A DNA stretch of 64,000 nt. Source: Acanthochlamys bracteata. Its lineage: Eukaryota > Streptophyta > Magnoliopsida > Pandanales > Velloziaceae. The first letter of the stretch is position 1, and each line of letters opens with the position of its first letter. The stretch covers positions 1,738,501-1,802,500 of the forward strand of contig CM034143.1 in assembly GCA_019914995.1 (NCBI GenBank). The letters run 5' to 3'. Below the pieces are notes generated by a model that did not search any database, was not told the origin of the DNA, and saw only the letters and a list, made by a program, of their open reading frames with translations. The translations under genes and the position numbers were made by a program. Shown piece after piece: positions 14,001-24,788 of this stretch.

Positions 14001-17000
14001 GAACCTCAACAAATTACTTAGAATTCGTCAAATAAATTCCCCTTTAGTGTGTAAATAAGTGATCATCATAATGCTGAATGCTTGGTAACTACAATGATAC
14101 TGTATCTCTGTATTACTTCACACTTTTGTAAATTAACAACTTCCATTATCTGTTGATTGCATTTAAGTTTTATATCACAAGTATCCACTATCTTGTATCA
14201 GTCCTTACTGTTCTGCTTTACAGTAGTAATTAAACTTTTTCCCTAATGTTCTTATGATGCATAGCTGGTGATTGAATGCAATCGAAGTTCTCAAGCAAAT
14301 GATATCAAGATAAAAAGTGTGTTTAGTTAGGAAAGTGTAATTACTGATTGTCAGTAGTTTCCTTTGAGAACTTGAGAGACCGTTATAATCCTAAATGCAC
14401 ATAGAAAGGTTATTATACTTAGATTCAAGTTATGTTGTATACCCCATGATGGATGATGAGTGAAATATGTGGAGGACACATGGTGGGGAAATGGCATACT
14501 CATGGGGTTGTACTGAATCCTCAGTACCATGAAATGATGTGGTGATAAGATGTCATATGGCTAAATTTCCCATGCAGATTTCTAGGAGAAGAAGAAATCA
14601 AGTGGTTGTAGTTCCTTAGAAGCAATATCTTTAGTGATTCCCTGACGTATAATGATATGCAAGAATCTGTATGGAGCTTTACTGTGATGTGGTGATAAGA
14701 AGATGTGATGTGGCTAAAGGTTCCCATTCAAATGCCTAGGAGAAGACAAAAGAAGTTTTAGTTTTTTCAGAAGCAATTTCTTTAGTAATCCCCTGACGTA
14801 TAATGATATGCAAGAATTTGTAATGGAGCTTTACTTTGTGAGACAAGACTTTTTGTGCATGTTGTTTCTCTAAAGAGGGTTCAACCATTTTCTCTTGCTA
14901 TCTTCATTCGCAATTCCCTGTACTTATACTTGAATTTGTCTCTCTTCAAATGATGTTTCAATGTGGAGAGTAATGCATGTGAGTGATGCATATGTTGCTT
15001 CCAACTGTCCTAATCGATAAACATGTTAAGTACTTGCTTTCTTAGAAGTTGTTATGTACAGGTTACACATATACTACCTTTATTGAAACGTGGGATAGGG
15101 GTCCACCATTCTGGGTTGTTGCCTATTCTGAAGGAAGTGATTGAAATTCTCTTTCAGGAAGGATTGATCAAGGTTAGTTGAGATTTGAGAATGATACTTT
15201 CTTCTTATAACAGGTTTTGACTAATCCAATTGGTCAGTTGTTTTCTAATAGAACTTTTTCTATATCGATTGTTTCTATGACTGGACTTTGGTTAGATGTT
15301 TTGATACTAGGACTTCCTATTTCAGTGCCTATTTGCTACAGAAACCTTCAGTATTGGTCTGAATATGCCTGCAAAGACAGTAGTATTTACAAACGTGCGC
15401 AAATTTGATGGGGACAAGTTCAGATGGTTGTCCAGTGGGGAGTATATTCAAATGAGTGGTCGTGCTGGACGTCGAGGTATTGACAAACGTGGAATTTGCA
15501 TTCTAATGGTTGATGAGAAAATGGAGCCTTCTACAGCAAAGATGGTACTGAAAGGAAGTGCTGACTCATTAAATAGGTATACTTTAGAAATTAGGACCTG
15601 GTGCAAATGTTCTTAGGTATACATTTTCTGAAATTACAACTTGTAGATTCCTTGTATATTACAATTTCTCTTGTCATACGACTAAAATGTGCTTTGGATA
15701 CCATGTTTTTGAAAAGTATGTTCTTATATATGTATTCTTTCATATATATATATAGTGCCTTCCACTTAAGCTACAATATGCTACTCAATCAATTGCGCTC
15801 TGAGGATGGTGATCCTGAACAACTTCTTCGAAATTCTTTCTATCAATTTCAAGCAGATCGTGCCCTTCCTGATCTAGAGGTTTGTGCAGGAACATTTTAT
15901 AGCATTCGGATTCTCATAATTTCTTAGGATTTTTTCACTCTTTTAATAATGCAATGGTGAGACTGTTGGAAAAACTTGTACATAAAATTGAAATTTGTTG
16001 ATTTTTGCATGCATTTGTGAATTTTTCCCCTTGACTCTCCTGTCGATCTAAGTCTGTCATTCTTTCTATCTCCAGAAGCAAGCAAAAGATTTGAAAGAAC
16101 AGAGAGATGCAATTATCATTGAAGAAGAAGATAGCCTCAATGACTACTACAATCTTTTGCAGCAGCACAAAAGCCTAAAGAAAGATGTCCGTGATATTGT
16201 ATTTTCCCCAAAGTACTGCATACCTTTCTTGCAACCTGGCAGGCTAATTCGTCTCCAATGCACTACAGATGATGATGCTCCCTCATTCTCTACAAAAGAA
16301 TATGTTACATGGGGAGTGATAATTAATTTTGAAAAGGAGAAGAGTGTAGACGAAGGTAAGTTTCCAACAGAACGTTTCTTTTTCTTTTCTTTAATTTATT
16401 TTTATATTTTTATAAAGTACGGTTAGCAGCAAATCCTTTTTTGGGTAGTGTGAAATTAATTTATAACAAACAACTAGAGATTCTGGTGCTTAAATACGTA
16501 GATCTATTGAATGTAGAAAGCTCACCTTCTTTTTGGTCTGCTGTATGCCTGCATCCTTATTCTTTTAAATGGTGCAGAAAAGAAGCCTGAGGATGCAAAT
16601 TACACAGTACATGTCCTAACAAAATGTGTAGTGGAGAAGGGGACAAAGAAATCAATTAAAATAGTTTCACTGAGTGACATCGGAGATGCTCATGTGGTTT
16701 CGTTATCTCTTTCTCAGGTAGCATGCAAATTACTGTAGTTTTGGTTATAGCCATTTTTAGTTTAATTTAGTATCATGAGATTGACATCTCAGTAAGGTAT
16801 ATATTAATTAACTTTACCAAAAAAATAATGATCTATTTTTTATGTATTTATTTTGTACCAGATTGATGGTTTAAGTGTTATCCGTCTTCGAGACCTGCCA
16901 AAGGATCTTTTCCCGTTGGATGTTCGTGAAAACACATTGAGAAAGGTTAAAGAAGTTTGCTCTAGATTTGCAAAAGATGGGGTCCCTCTCTTAGATCCAG

Positions 17001-18719
17001 AAGAAGATATGAAGGTCTGCATGAGTCATTTACATCTGCATGAGTAATTTTCATTGGTTAAGTCGTATGGCTTTTTCTTTATGGATAAGTAGATTGTCTC
17101 TGGTTTACAGGTTCAATCAAATTCATATAGGAAGGCTGTTCGAAGGATAGAAGCCCTTGAAAGTTTATTTGACAGGCATGAAATGCGAAACTCACCTCTG
17201 ATCCAACAAAGGTTGAAAGTTCTGCATCAAAAGCATGAATTAGCAGCCAAAATCAAGTCAATTAAGAAGGCAATGCGATCTACGACATCGTTGGCTTTCA
17301 AAGATGAACTTAAAGCACGGAAAAGAGTTCTAAGAAGAATGGGGTAATGCAACTCTTTACCTTACTTGAATCATTCGATTATATTTGAAGTAGTTTGTCT
17401 TCTCTGAAATGTTCATGTCAATGTAACTTCTTCATAAGTACACTTCTATCTAGTTCATGGAATCTAATATATCAGAGCTTATTTTTCCCATTTGCCTTGG
17501 TTCAACTGTTATTAACAAATTCATTAGCATTTCTGTAGTTGCAAGTTTTTAATGTCTCCTTAACCATTTTAATTCCCAATTGTGCCTTCATGAACCTCCA
17601 CTTGCATTTGTTCACCGAACTATTTCATCAGCAAATATTGTATGTGATATATTGTAAGCTGGTCCAGTTGTGCTGCAATCATGCATCCTCCTTAATCTTA
17701 TACAACATGCTTCATTTAGCACATGGTACAGCTTGATTTGTGTGTAGTCTTTTCCATATACTTTAATTTGTTTCAAACAAGAATACTTTTATAGCTTATG
17801 TTTAGTGATTTCTCTGTAGAAAGAAAACATGAATCTGTTTTTTCCTGCCAAAACTAGCCAAAAAAAGACAGTGGAGCATATGGTTGTTCTCTTTGTTTAA
17901 CTTTTCTTAGTTTTTACAGCAGTAAGTCGCCCATGATAATTTTCGTTATTTGGTAACTATGGTAGTCTTCTCCTTTTTGTACTTTTGCAAGTCACAAAGC
18001 AGTTCACTCAAACAATACCAGCTTTCTTTTACTTTCATCAGTAGATCCTATTCCTTCACTTAACATGACCATGGTTTCAAACTGCAGCTACATCACTAGT
18101 GATGATGTCTTGGAGTTGAAGGGGAAGGTAGCATGTGAAATTACAAGTGCTGATGAGTTAACATTGACAGAACTCATGTTTAGTGGAGTGCTGAAGGATG
18201 CCAGTTTGGAGGAGATGGTGGCACTGCTCTCCTGCTTTGTGTGGCAAGAGAAGCTCCAAGATGCTAGGAAACCCAGGGAAGATCTTGACCTGCTCTTCTC
18301 TCAGTTGCAAGAGACAGCAAGAAGAGTTGCCAATGTTCAACTCGAGTGTAAAGTGAGTTCTTTTTGGGCAGTTTTGTTTATTATATAGCTGTTTCCTTGT
18401 AGAAATTTGCTTAACGGGTGTTTACTGTTTGAAATGGCAGGTTCAAATTGATATAGAGAATTTTGTGAATTCCTTCAGGCCTGACATCATGGAAGCTGTG
18501 TATGCATGGGCAAAGGGATCGAAGTTTTACCAAATAATGGAAATGACGCCAGTGTTTGAGGGCAGCCTGATCAGGGCAATCAGGAGACTGGAAGAGGTTT
18601 TGCAACAGCTTATTGAGGCATCCAAATCCATTGGTGAAGTTCAACTAGAATCAAAATTGGAAGAAGCTGTCACAAAAATCAAGCGGGATATTGTGTTTGC
18701 TGTGTCTCTATACTTGTAG
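11094..18719 (+). CDS. MTR4: Exosome-associated DExH RNA helicase MTR4 (DExH9-like)
   Basis: Fourteen coding exons: 11094-11369, 12148-12348, 12423-12641, 12917-13255, 13632-13760, 15062-15172, 15326-15576, 15756-15879, 16076-16355, 16578-16717, 16862-17014, 17111-17343, 18088-18352, 18441-18719. They total 3000 nt (999 aa), and phase holds at every junction. MTR4 unwinds and feeds RNA to the nuclear exosome, chiefly in rRNA processing. Visible motifs are Walker [10 protein letters not shown] (about residues 94-102), the DEVH box (186-189), SAT in FLSATVPN, and motif [15 protein letters not shown] long insertion with coiled-coil flanks is the arch region, and a C-terminal DSHCT domain ends [13 protein letters not shown]. 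The N-terminus (MAATLKRK) and overall match favour MTR4 over its paralogue HEN2. Oddities: intron 5 has a GC donor, and motif Ib reads TTEIWR where relatives have TTEILR. Confidence 0.96.
14535..14835. repeat. Tandem duplication inside MTR4 intron 5
   Basis: Two copies of a unit of about 150 bp lie head to tail: 14535-14684 and 14685-14835. Both start TGATGTGGTGATAAGA and both contain CTGACGTATAATGATATGC and end with TGGAGCTTTACT. Divergence of roughly 10-15% by eye suggests an older duplication. It lies wholly within the GC-AG intron. Confidence 0.8.
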
Positions 18720-20146
18720 TTATATATTTAACTTGTCTGTCCAAATTTTGATGCTACAAGTTGGCTCAATTCTTTGCTTGCCACTTCGGAAAACAAAAAA
18801 AGAAAGAAAACAGTTGGCAGAAACAGGTGCATTAGGAGTGAAGCACCAGAAGCTTGCAGAACGTAACTTTTTCGCCTTGCAGAGAATTTTAAGGTAAGGG
18901 CTATTGGCAAGACTACAGATCAATTCTTTTCAATTGCAGGAGTACACAGCCATCCATTTATTTCAGTTGAAGTTGTATCTATGCGCCATTGTAACCCCAA
19001 AGGGGAGGAAGAGTTTCAACTGTTGCAAAATCTGGTGCTCAGGCTAAAGTTGGGACTACTCGTGGTTCCACAATAAGCGATAATAGCAGAAAGTGTGAGA
19101 CACCAGGATTGTTTTGTAACACCAGGATGAATGGCGTCCGCAGCATGAGAAGTGGAACAAGCATTCTAGGTAAAAGGTTGCCAAAGAATTCAGATGTCTG
19201 AGAAGCATTTTGGTAGAAGATTGAGAAAGCGTTGTTTTAAAAATCTTTTAAGGAAGAGTAGAGAATTATGAGTTTTGTGAAGTCTATGAATTGCCATTCT
19301 TGCGAAATGCGCATATCACCCGCTCCACTACTGGGCTGCTGATCACCTCTCATATACACTTGTTTGAGACAGTATTGAGGCGTCGGTTAAAAGTGTTTTT
19401 AAAATAAAATTTTTCTGAAATAAAAAATATTTTTTAAATAAATTTTATTTTTTTAATTTAAAAATAATAAAATAAATAATAAAAAATTTTATTATGTAAG
19501 ATTTTTTAATATTTTTTAAAATTTTAAATATTTATAAAATAACGTATTGAAAAATATAAAATAAAAAATTTAAAAGTAGTTTTTTGATGAAGTAATGCCA
19601 AACAGCTCCTGTGACATTTTGTGAAGGACAAATTCAACAGGAAGAACCCCGTTGGTATGCAACCTTCATTCGTAGTGCTCAGGAAACTACAGCTTTTTTA
19701 GTCGAACTACTTCTTTACCAGCAGCCAACAACTACAACTTGGAATGGGAAGCTACATGCTCTCAATACTGGAATAGAGCATTATAACCTTGAAAATAACT
19801 TTAATTCTGTAACACTATCAAAAAGATGTTTAGACAGGTCCACAATCACCTCCAAGAAGCATTTAAGGAACAATTATGACAGCGAGCAACTTCCTCGCAT
19901 TTTTAACCATTCAACAAGGGTCGATATCATGAAGCCTAGAAATTTGAGCATCAAATAAAGTGTACTGCAAAATAAAAGTCTTCTAGTCTCTGGCGAGGTT
20001 TTTTTCGTCAAGGTTGTTCTTCAGAAAACTAATTCATAAGGAGCTTAATCTGACATGTTTGGTCAGAAACCTGAACAAAATGTAGTAAATGGGGAAAATG
20101 CCTGCTGGGAGATAAGCTCTCATTCAGGCACCATAAAATCTCACAT
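18720..20146. other. MTR4 3' region and convergent intergenic gap
   Basis: The first 500 bp or so after the MTR4 stop have moderate composition and are probably 3' UTR. A MITE follows at 19377-19609. The remainder up to 20146 is the 3' flank of the convergent MRL7-like gene. A 115-aa open frame at 19611-19958 matches no family I know and is treated as chance. Confidence 0.5.
19377..19609. mobile_element. MITE, 'AAGTGCTTTT / AATGCCAAAC' family
   Basis: An AT-rich block bounded by AGGCGTCGGTTAAAAGTG on the left and AAGTAATGCCAAACAGCTCC on the right, imperfect inverted repeats. The interior words (AAAATTTTTATTATGTAAGATTTTT and similar) recur in the blocks near 28027, 32916, 34004, 52909 and 63331. 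Confidence 0.5.
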
Positions 20147-22062
20147 TCAAAATGCTGAAGTGACCGCTGAAGTATCAATCCACGAAGGTCTTCTCGCGTT
20201 ATAGTAGAAGTGTGCAATCATTTGCACTAATTCATCTGCACTTCTTGTTTCTGTACACGGAAGCCATAATTTGTTAGAATAGGATACATCTTGGTAATCT
20301 TTTATCCAAAACAAGATAAGAAGGTATACCTTTTTCCCTGTACAAAATTCTGTTTCCTCTTAAGAACAATAGCTGGGGGCATTCTTTCACTTTAAGAGCA
20401 TAAGCCAAGTCCGTCTCAATGTTAATGTCAATCTTCACTGTCTACAACATCGAATGCAACAATAAGCCGAAACAGAATTGAAAAATCATTTCATCTGCCA
20501 CCAAGGGCGTGTTTATTTTGGTATTAAACTCACTTTTTAAAAGTGAGTTTATAAAAAGTGTGTTTGGAGTTGAAAGTGAGTTTAATAAAAAATGAGTTTG
20601 TGTTTATTTGAATTAAAAGTGAGTTCAAAAGTGAAATTTTTAGTTTTAAATTTAAAATTTTAAAAAGTGAGTTTTTGACGGAAAAAATTTAGTTTAAAAT
20701 TTGTTTACTTTAGCTTAAAAGTGAGTTAGAAAGTTGAAAGTAAGTTTGAAAAAAGGGAATTTTAGAGTGTAGCTAAATAAGCCCTAAGTAAAAGAGCAAC
20801 AATACAAGAGATTTAAGTTCCAGGATTTCCAAGATAGATATAGCATACCCTTGGAGGGAGTCGGTCCTTAGCACTCCAGTACACCTTGGCTGCCTTTTCC
20901 AGCTCTTTGAGAAGCTTCCAGTTGTCAGCAGCCCTATCAGTACAAAATAATTTTCATGCAACTGAATCTTAAAATTCGATACTAGTGGTGTACAACTGTT
21001 CACCTATAAAATGGTGCATATATAAGAACACTTCACAAAGTCATACCTCAAATCTAACATCATTGGTAAGTCTACCTAAAGTTCCCTTCCCTGGCGAAAT
21101 TATATCTCAAATCTAACACCATTGGTAAATCTACCTAAAATTTTCTCAGAAAGCCACTGCTCTTTGCCACACCTATCAAAGCAATCCACTATTGAACTTT
21201 TCCAGCCACAAACGTAGGCCGCAACAACAAATGCAGTCAAGTAAGCTTATCACTTTGTCATTTCATCAAACACTTGTCTTCAAATAAAACCAACAAACCT
21301 GCCCTGAAGCGCTTCCCAAGAAAAACAATCTTCTAGACTAATTAACAAAAATGAACTGAAGTTTCACCTGTTGTAGCGTTGAAACACAAGGACAATGAGT
21401 GGACTTGGATGAAAAGCAAAGCTTTCCCATTCGAGGCAATTGATCTCCTTCACCCAACCATCATCAATCTCTCCTTCCCAATCAATCACCGACCCATCTT
21501 CCGCCATCACGTTCCGAATAGGATGCCTATCAAAGTACTCCGAAGCCCGCACTCCCCACCCCACCTCTGCATCCACTGGCCAATCTTGATCTTCTTCATC
21601 AACCACCACTTCTTCACCTTCTTCTACTACTTTAAGATTTGATTTTGATTCTTGTTTTCTTGTCTTCGCTTGTTTCAAGATGTTTGGTTTGTTAGAAAAA
21701 AATTCAGGATTCTGTTCACGAATTGAAGCGAAGGTTCGATCAAGAGAGGAACGAACCAAGTCTTCCACTGCAGCCGCTTCGCTACGGCGACCACGCCGGG
21801 GTTTCTTTGGAATAGTTGAAGGGAAGATTTCGTTGTTATCAGCTGATAATTTTTCGGCAGCAGTAGTAGTAGAAGGATTTAATTTGGGTTTTGATTTCTT
21901 GGAAATTTTTGTTCTGTTGTCATGGTTTGGATTGGAATTTGTTGATGAAGAAGAAGAGACTGAGAGAAGGAAAGGTGTTTGTTTTTTTGGGTATGGAATT
22001 GAAGTAAAAAAGAAGAAGAATTGCGAGGAAGATGAGTGGAGGGTGGAGTGAAGCAGAGGCAT
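20147..22062 (-). CDS. Plastid MRL7/MRL7-like protein, thioredoxin-like fold
   Basis: Four coding exons on the minus strand: 22062-21368, 20933-20849, 20441-20330 and 20250-20147, 331 aa, with all GT-AG phases consistent. The N-terminal 50 residues are Ser/Thr-rich with few acidic residues, as expected for a chloroplast transit peptide. A basic PKKPRRGRR patch and acidic [15 protein letters not shown] follow, then a conserved module around [18 protein letters not shown] and [16 protein letters not shown] that continues into a thioredoxin-like C-terminal domain. That domain has no CXXC, only a lone Cys-Pro in [13 protein letters not shown]. This matches the plant MRL7 (SVR4/ECB1) and MRL7L (SVR4-like) family, needed for plastid gene expression and chloroplast biogenesis together with the plastid-encoded RNA polymerase. 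I cannot decide between the two paralogues. Confidence 0.88.
20515..20784. mobile_element. MITE, GTTTATTT/AAATAAGCCC family, in MRL7-like intron 2
   Basis: The left end GGGCGTGTTTATTTTG and the right end CTAAATAAGCCC are inverted repeats enclosing about 270 bp rich in AAAGTGAGTTT words. The possible flanking triplet is CAA/TAA. It lies wholly inside the intron between the second and third coding exons of the MRL7-like gene. Confidence 0.6.
21047..21140. repeat. Short direct repeat in MRL7-like intron 1
   Basis: CTCAAATCTAACA-CATTGGTAA-TCTACCTAAA occurs twice, starting at 21047 and 21105, a period of about 58 bp. It is intronic and of no evident function. Confidence 0.7.
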
Positions 22063-24788
22063 CGCTGCTTCTTGTTTTGGTTATGTTGGACGGTTTTTGG
22101 GTTCTTGTCTTGTGAAAGTGGTCAGCTATGATGCTATGGTATCGCTCTGGTTTGGTTCAAGAAAAATGAATTCTTAAAAAATAAATTAAGATTTTGGCCA
22201 TGTTTATTTCATCCTTGCTGTTAATTTTTTTTGTCATAAAAATTCATTTAAGATAAACTTTTTCATATGTACATTTATAATTTATTTACACAAATTTATT
22301 TTTCAAACTTCAATTTTTAGAAACTTAATTTCTAAAATTCAATTTTAGATCACTTCTAGACAAGTAAAATATCCTTTGTGTTTAATTATATTTTGAAAAT
22401 AAATCTGAAAGTGAAATTTTGTGTTTGGTTGTATTTTAAGATGAGTATGAAATAAACTGATACACTCCCTTGGCTTCATTAGATTGCATTACGTAGAAAA
22501 AAAGATTTCACATGCTTGAGTTTGAAATATCTTAAGATTGTATAGGCATTAAAAACCATCTTGTAAGAGTCTTGATGACTGATGCGCAACAATATTGCCG
22601 CTGCAATGTAATCGATTGTGACAAAATTAAAATTCTTATCAAAATCAATTAACGATGAAATGAATGAGCCAAAATTTTTATTAATTTCATCTCAGAACTA
22701 TTGATAAGTATTACAAAATTAAACTATTCTTAACATAAAGCAACACTTTGATAATGATTTGTAAGAAGTGCATATTTTACTTCACCCTAAAAGACTAAAA
22801 GTGACTTTTTTTCTTCAAAAAGTCAGCTTACAGGTGATCTTAGTGACTACCTGTATTTATTTTTCCAAATTTACTCTTATAAATGCACTCCAAATTTAAT
22901 TCTTAATAACTCATTTTTTATGAACTCACTTTAGCGTAAGCGAACATGTCAGATTCAAAGATTCTGCAATCAGTGTGGACGAACACTTCAATCTTGACAG
23001 TATTAGTATCTAATCCAGTTTCTCCTGCAGTATGGAAAATGATGAAATCCATGATAGCACATAAAGCATATTCAAGGTTGGATGTTCCAAATAATTCAGT
23101 GATGGCACTGTTAAATGAATGACCCTCATCAGATGAACTTGCTTCAGTACTCCAATTTCATTAGTTCATCAACTAAACCCATGCCGTAAATTTCTTCAAT
23201 GGACCAGCAAATTCCTGTAGAATCAACTCCTCCAAGGAAAAGTTAGAACATAGGTTTTTTGAGAGAAACAACATTTTAATTTTCTAGGCCTAACAGCTTT
23301 GCTACTGTCAGTATACAGACATACTCCCAAGGATATTATTTGGTACCTGCCATTGTAACATGTCAATTGCACCTAACAAGCAATGCCTGTTCGTGCCCAA
23401 GGAATACACCAACTTTTAAATAAGGCTAGAGATGCAGTAAGCAGAACTTACCCAGTCAGAACTTCTGGCAGCGCATGCTACTTTTCTATGATATTTTATC
23501 ATGGAAGAGCTCATGCAACATTGTCATCTCAAGTTCTCCAAATCAAAGGTTCTCCTGCTCATTCAATTTTAAGTGAATGGAGCATGCAAAAAATCCCTAA
23601 CTGCGGTATTAGGCTTTGTACATGAAAGGAATGTTTCAAGTCACTCTTCCAATTACAAGATTCATTTTATGAACTCCAACCAAGTATTAACAGGTTGTTC
23701 AACACACGTATACATATGCGAATCCCAAAAGTTGTCTTCATGAAACTAGAAACCACTTTCTTGTTCCTTTTAGTCAATTACCCTTGCCTCCTGCAGATCA
23801 GAAACCACCCAAGCAGGAGGTGATGGTGATGGCATGCCATATGCACCCATGACTATAGCGAGAAATGGTCCAAAGGGTGTAAACAAACTGTGTGGAAAGA
23901 TCAAACTTCAACATTTAATTTAGGATTAGCTGATCAAGATGGAATATCCAGTTGGCTTGAATCTGCCAGGAAAAGAAAAACTTAGTTGCACATGCAAACT
24001 CTACACCTCATAGATGACGTCAACTCATTCAAGTCAAAAGCAGGAGTCTTGTATATTCATAGATGACATCAACTCCTGAAATTACACACTTGTAATCCTT
24101 GATGTTTTATTTATTTTTCCAATGCTGCCCTATAATTTCAAACGGACTCCATGTTTAAAACTCATTAGTTGTTGTCAGCTTTCTCCTTTTTCTTCAGCCC
24201 ATTAGGCATTAATTTCACCAATCCAGCGCCTAAGTATTTGAGATTCAAAGCACATAATTGAAAACAAGAAAAAAAATTGCAAGTACATAAACTATGTTGG
24301 TAACTAGTGTTGCCATTCGACTAGTTGTAAGGACATATCAAAAGATTAACAATATTCTAAAAACAAACATTAGTAGACTAGACATTTCACTATGTTTCAT
24401 TCAATGATAGAAACAAACTCACATAAGTAGCTTTGAAATGTTTTTAAACGAACTCTTTGTCCAAAATGCAGAACAAAGGAACAAGGTCCCACAGATCTAC
24501 TCGAATGAATTACTAACCTTAATGTCCAGTCAACCAAAAGTTTAAACATTGTAGGACAAGGAACAAAACTTGCTCCAGTTTTAGTAAATCTGCTCTGTAA
24601 TCCCATATATTAAATTAACAAATCACTTGACAATTGATTTCACAAAAAGAAGGGTGTCCAAGAGAAAACAAGCAAGCGAGACTGCTAGAATACTTACTGG
24701 AAAAATGTTGTATGAGAAACTTGTGGGAGAGAAAGGCAGCTGACTAGCCCAAGCAGCCAAGAACTGAGGACAATTTGAGGTCAGCCAA
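22063..24788. other. Intergenic region with MITE pieces and unassigned coding-like segments
   Basis: 22063-22140 is the MRL7-like leader. AT-rich DNA with GTTTA-type MITE remnants (about 22197-22380 and 22770-22948) follows. From about 22930 to 24610 the minus strand shows several open, coding-looking stretches described separately. No complete gene could be assembled. Confidence 0.5.
22930..23890 (-). pseudogene. Possible decayed minus-strand gene, family unknown
   Basis: Read on the minus strand, three segments look protein-coding: about 23890-23770 (contains GPFLAIVMGAYGMPSPSPP and ends in a stop), about 23530-23440 (ends at a good GT donor, ARSSDW|GTAAGT), and about 23250-22930. The last begins GGVDSTGICWSIEEIYGMG, hits a stop near 23150, and continues open for about 75 codons in the next frame (ITELFGTSNLEYALCAIMDF). 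I cannot join these into one frame or name a family. Either they are exons of a broken gene with a frameshift near 23150, or chance open stretches. They lie downstream of the 510-aa gene on the same strand. Confidence 0.25.

Noticed and set aside
19611..19958. 115-codon open frame after MTR4
   Set aside because: It begins at a MITE border and has no known domain. It is more likely chance in convergent 3' DNA.
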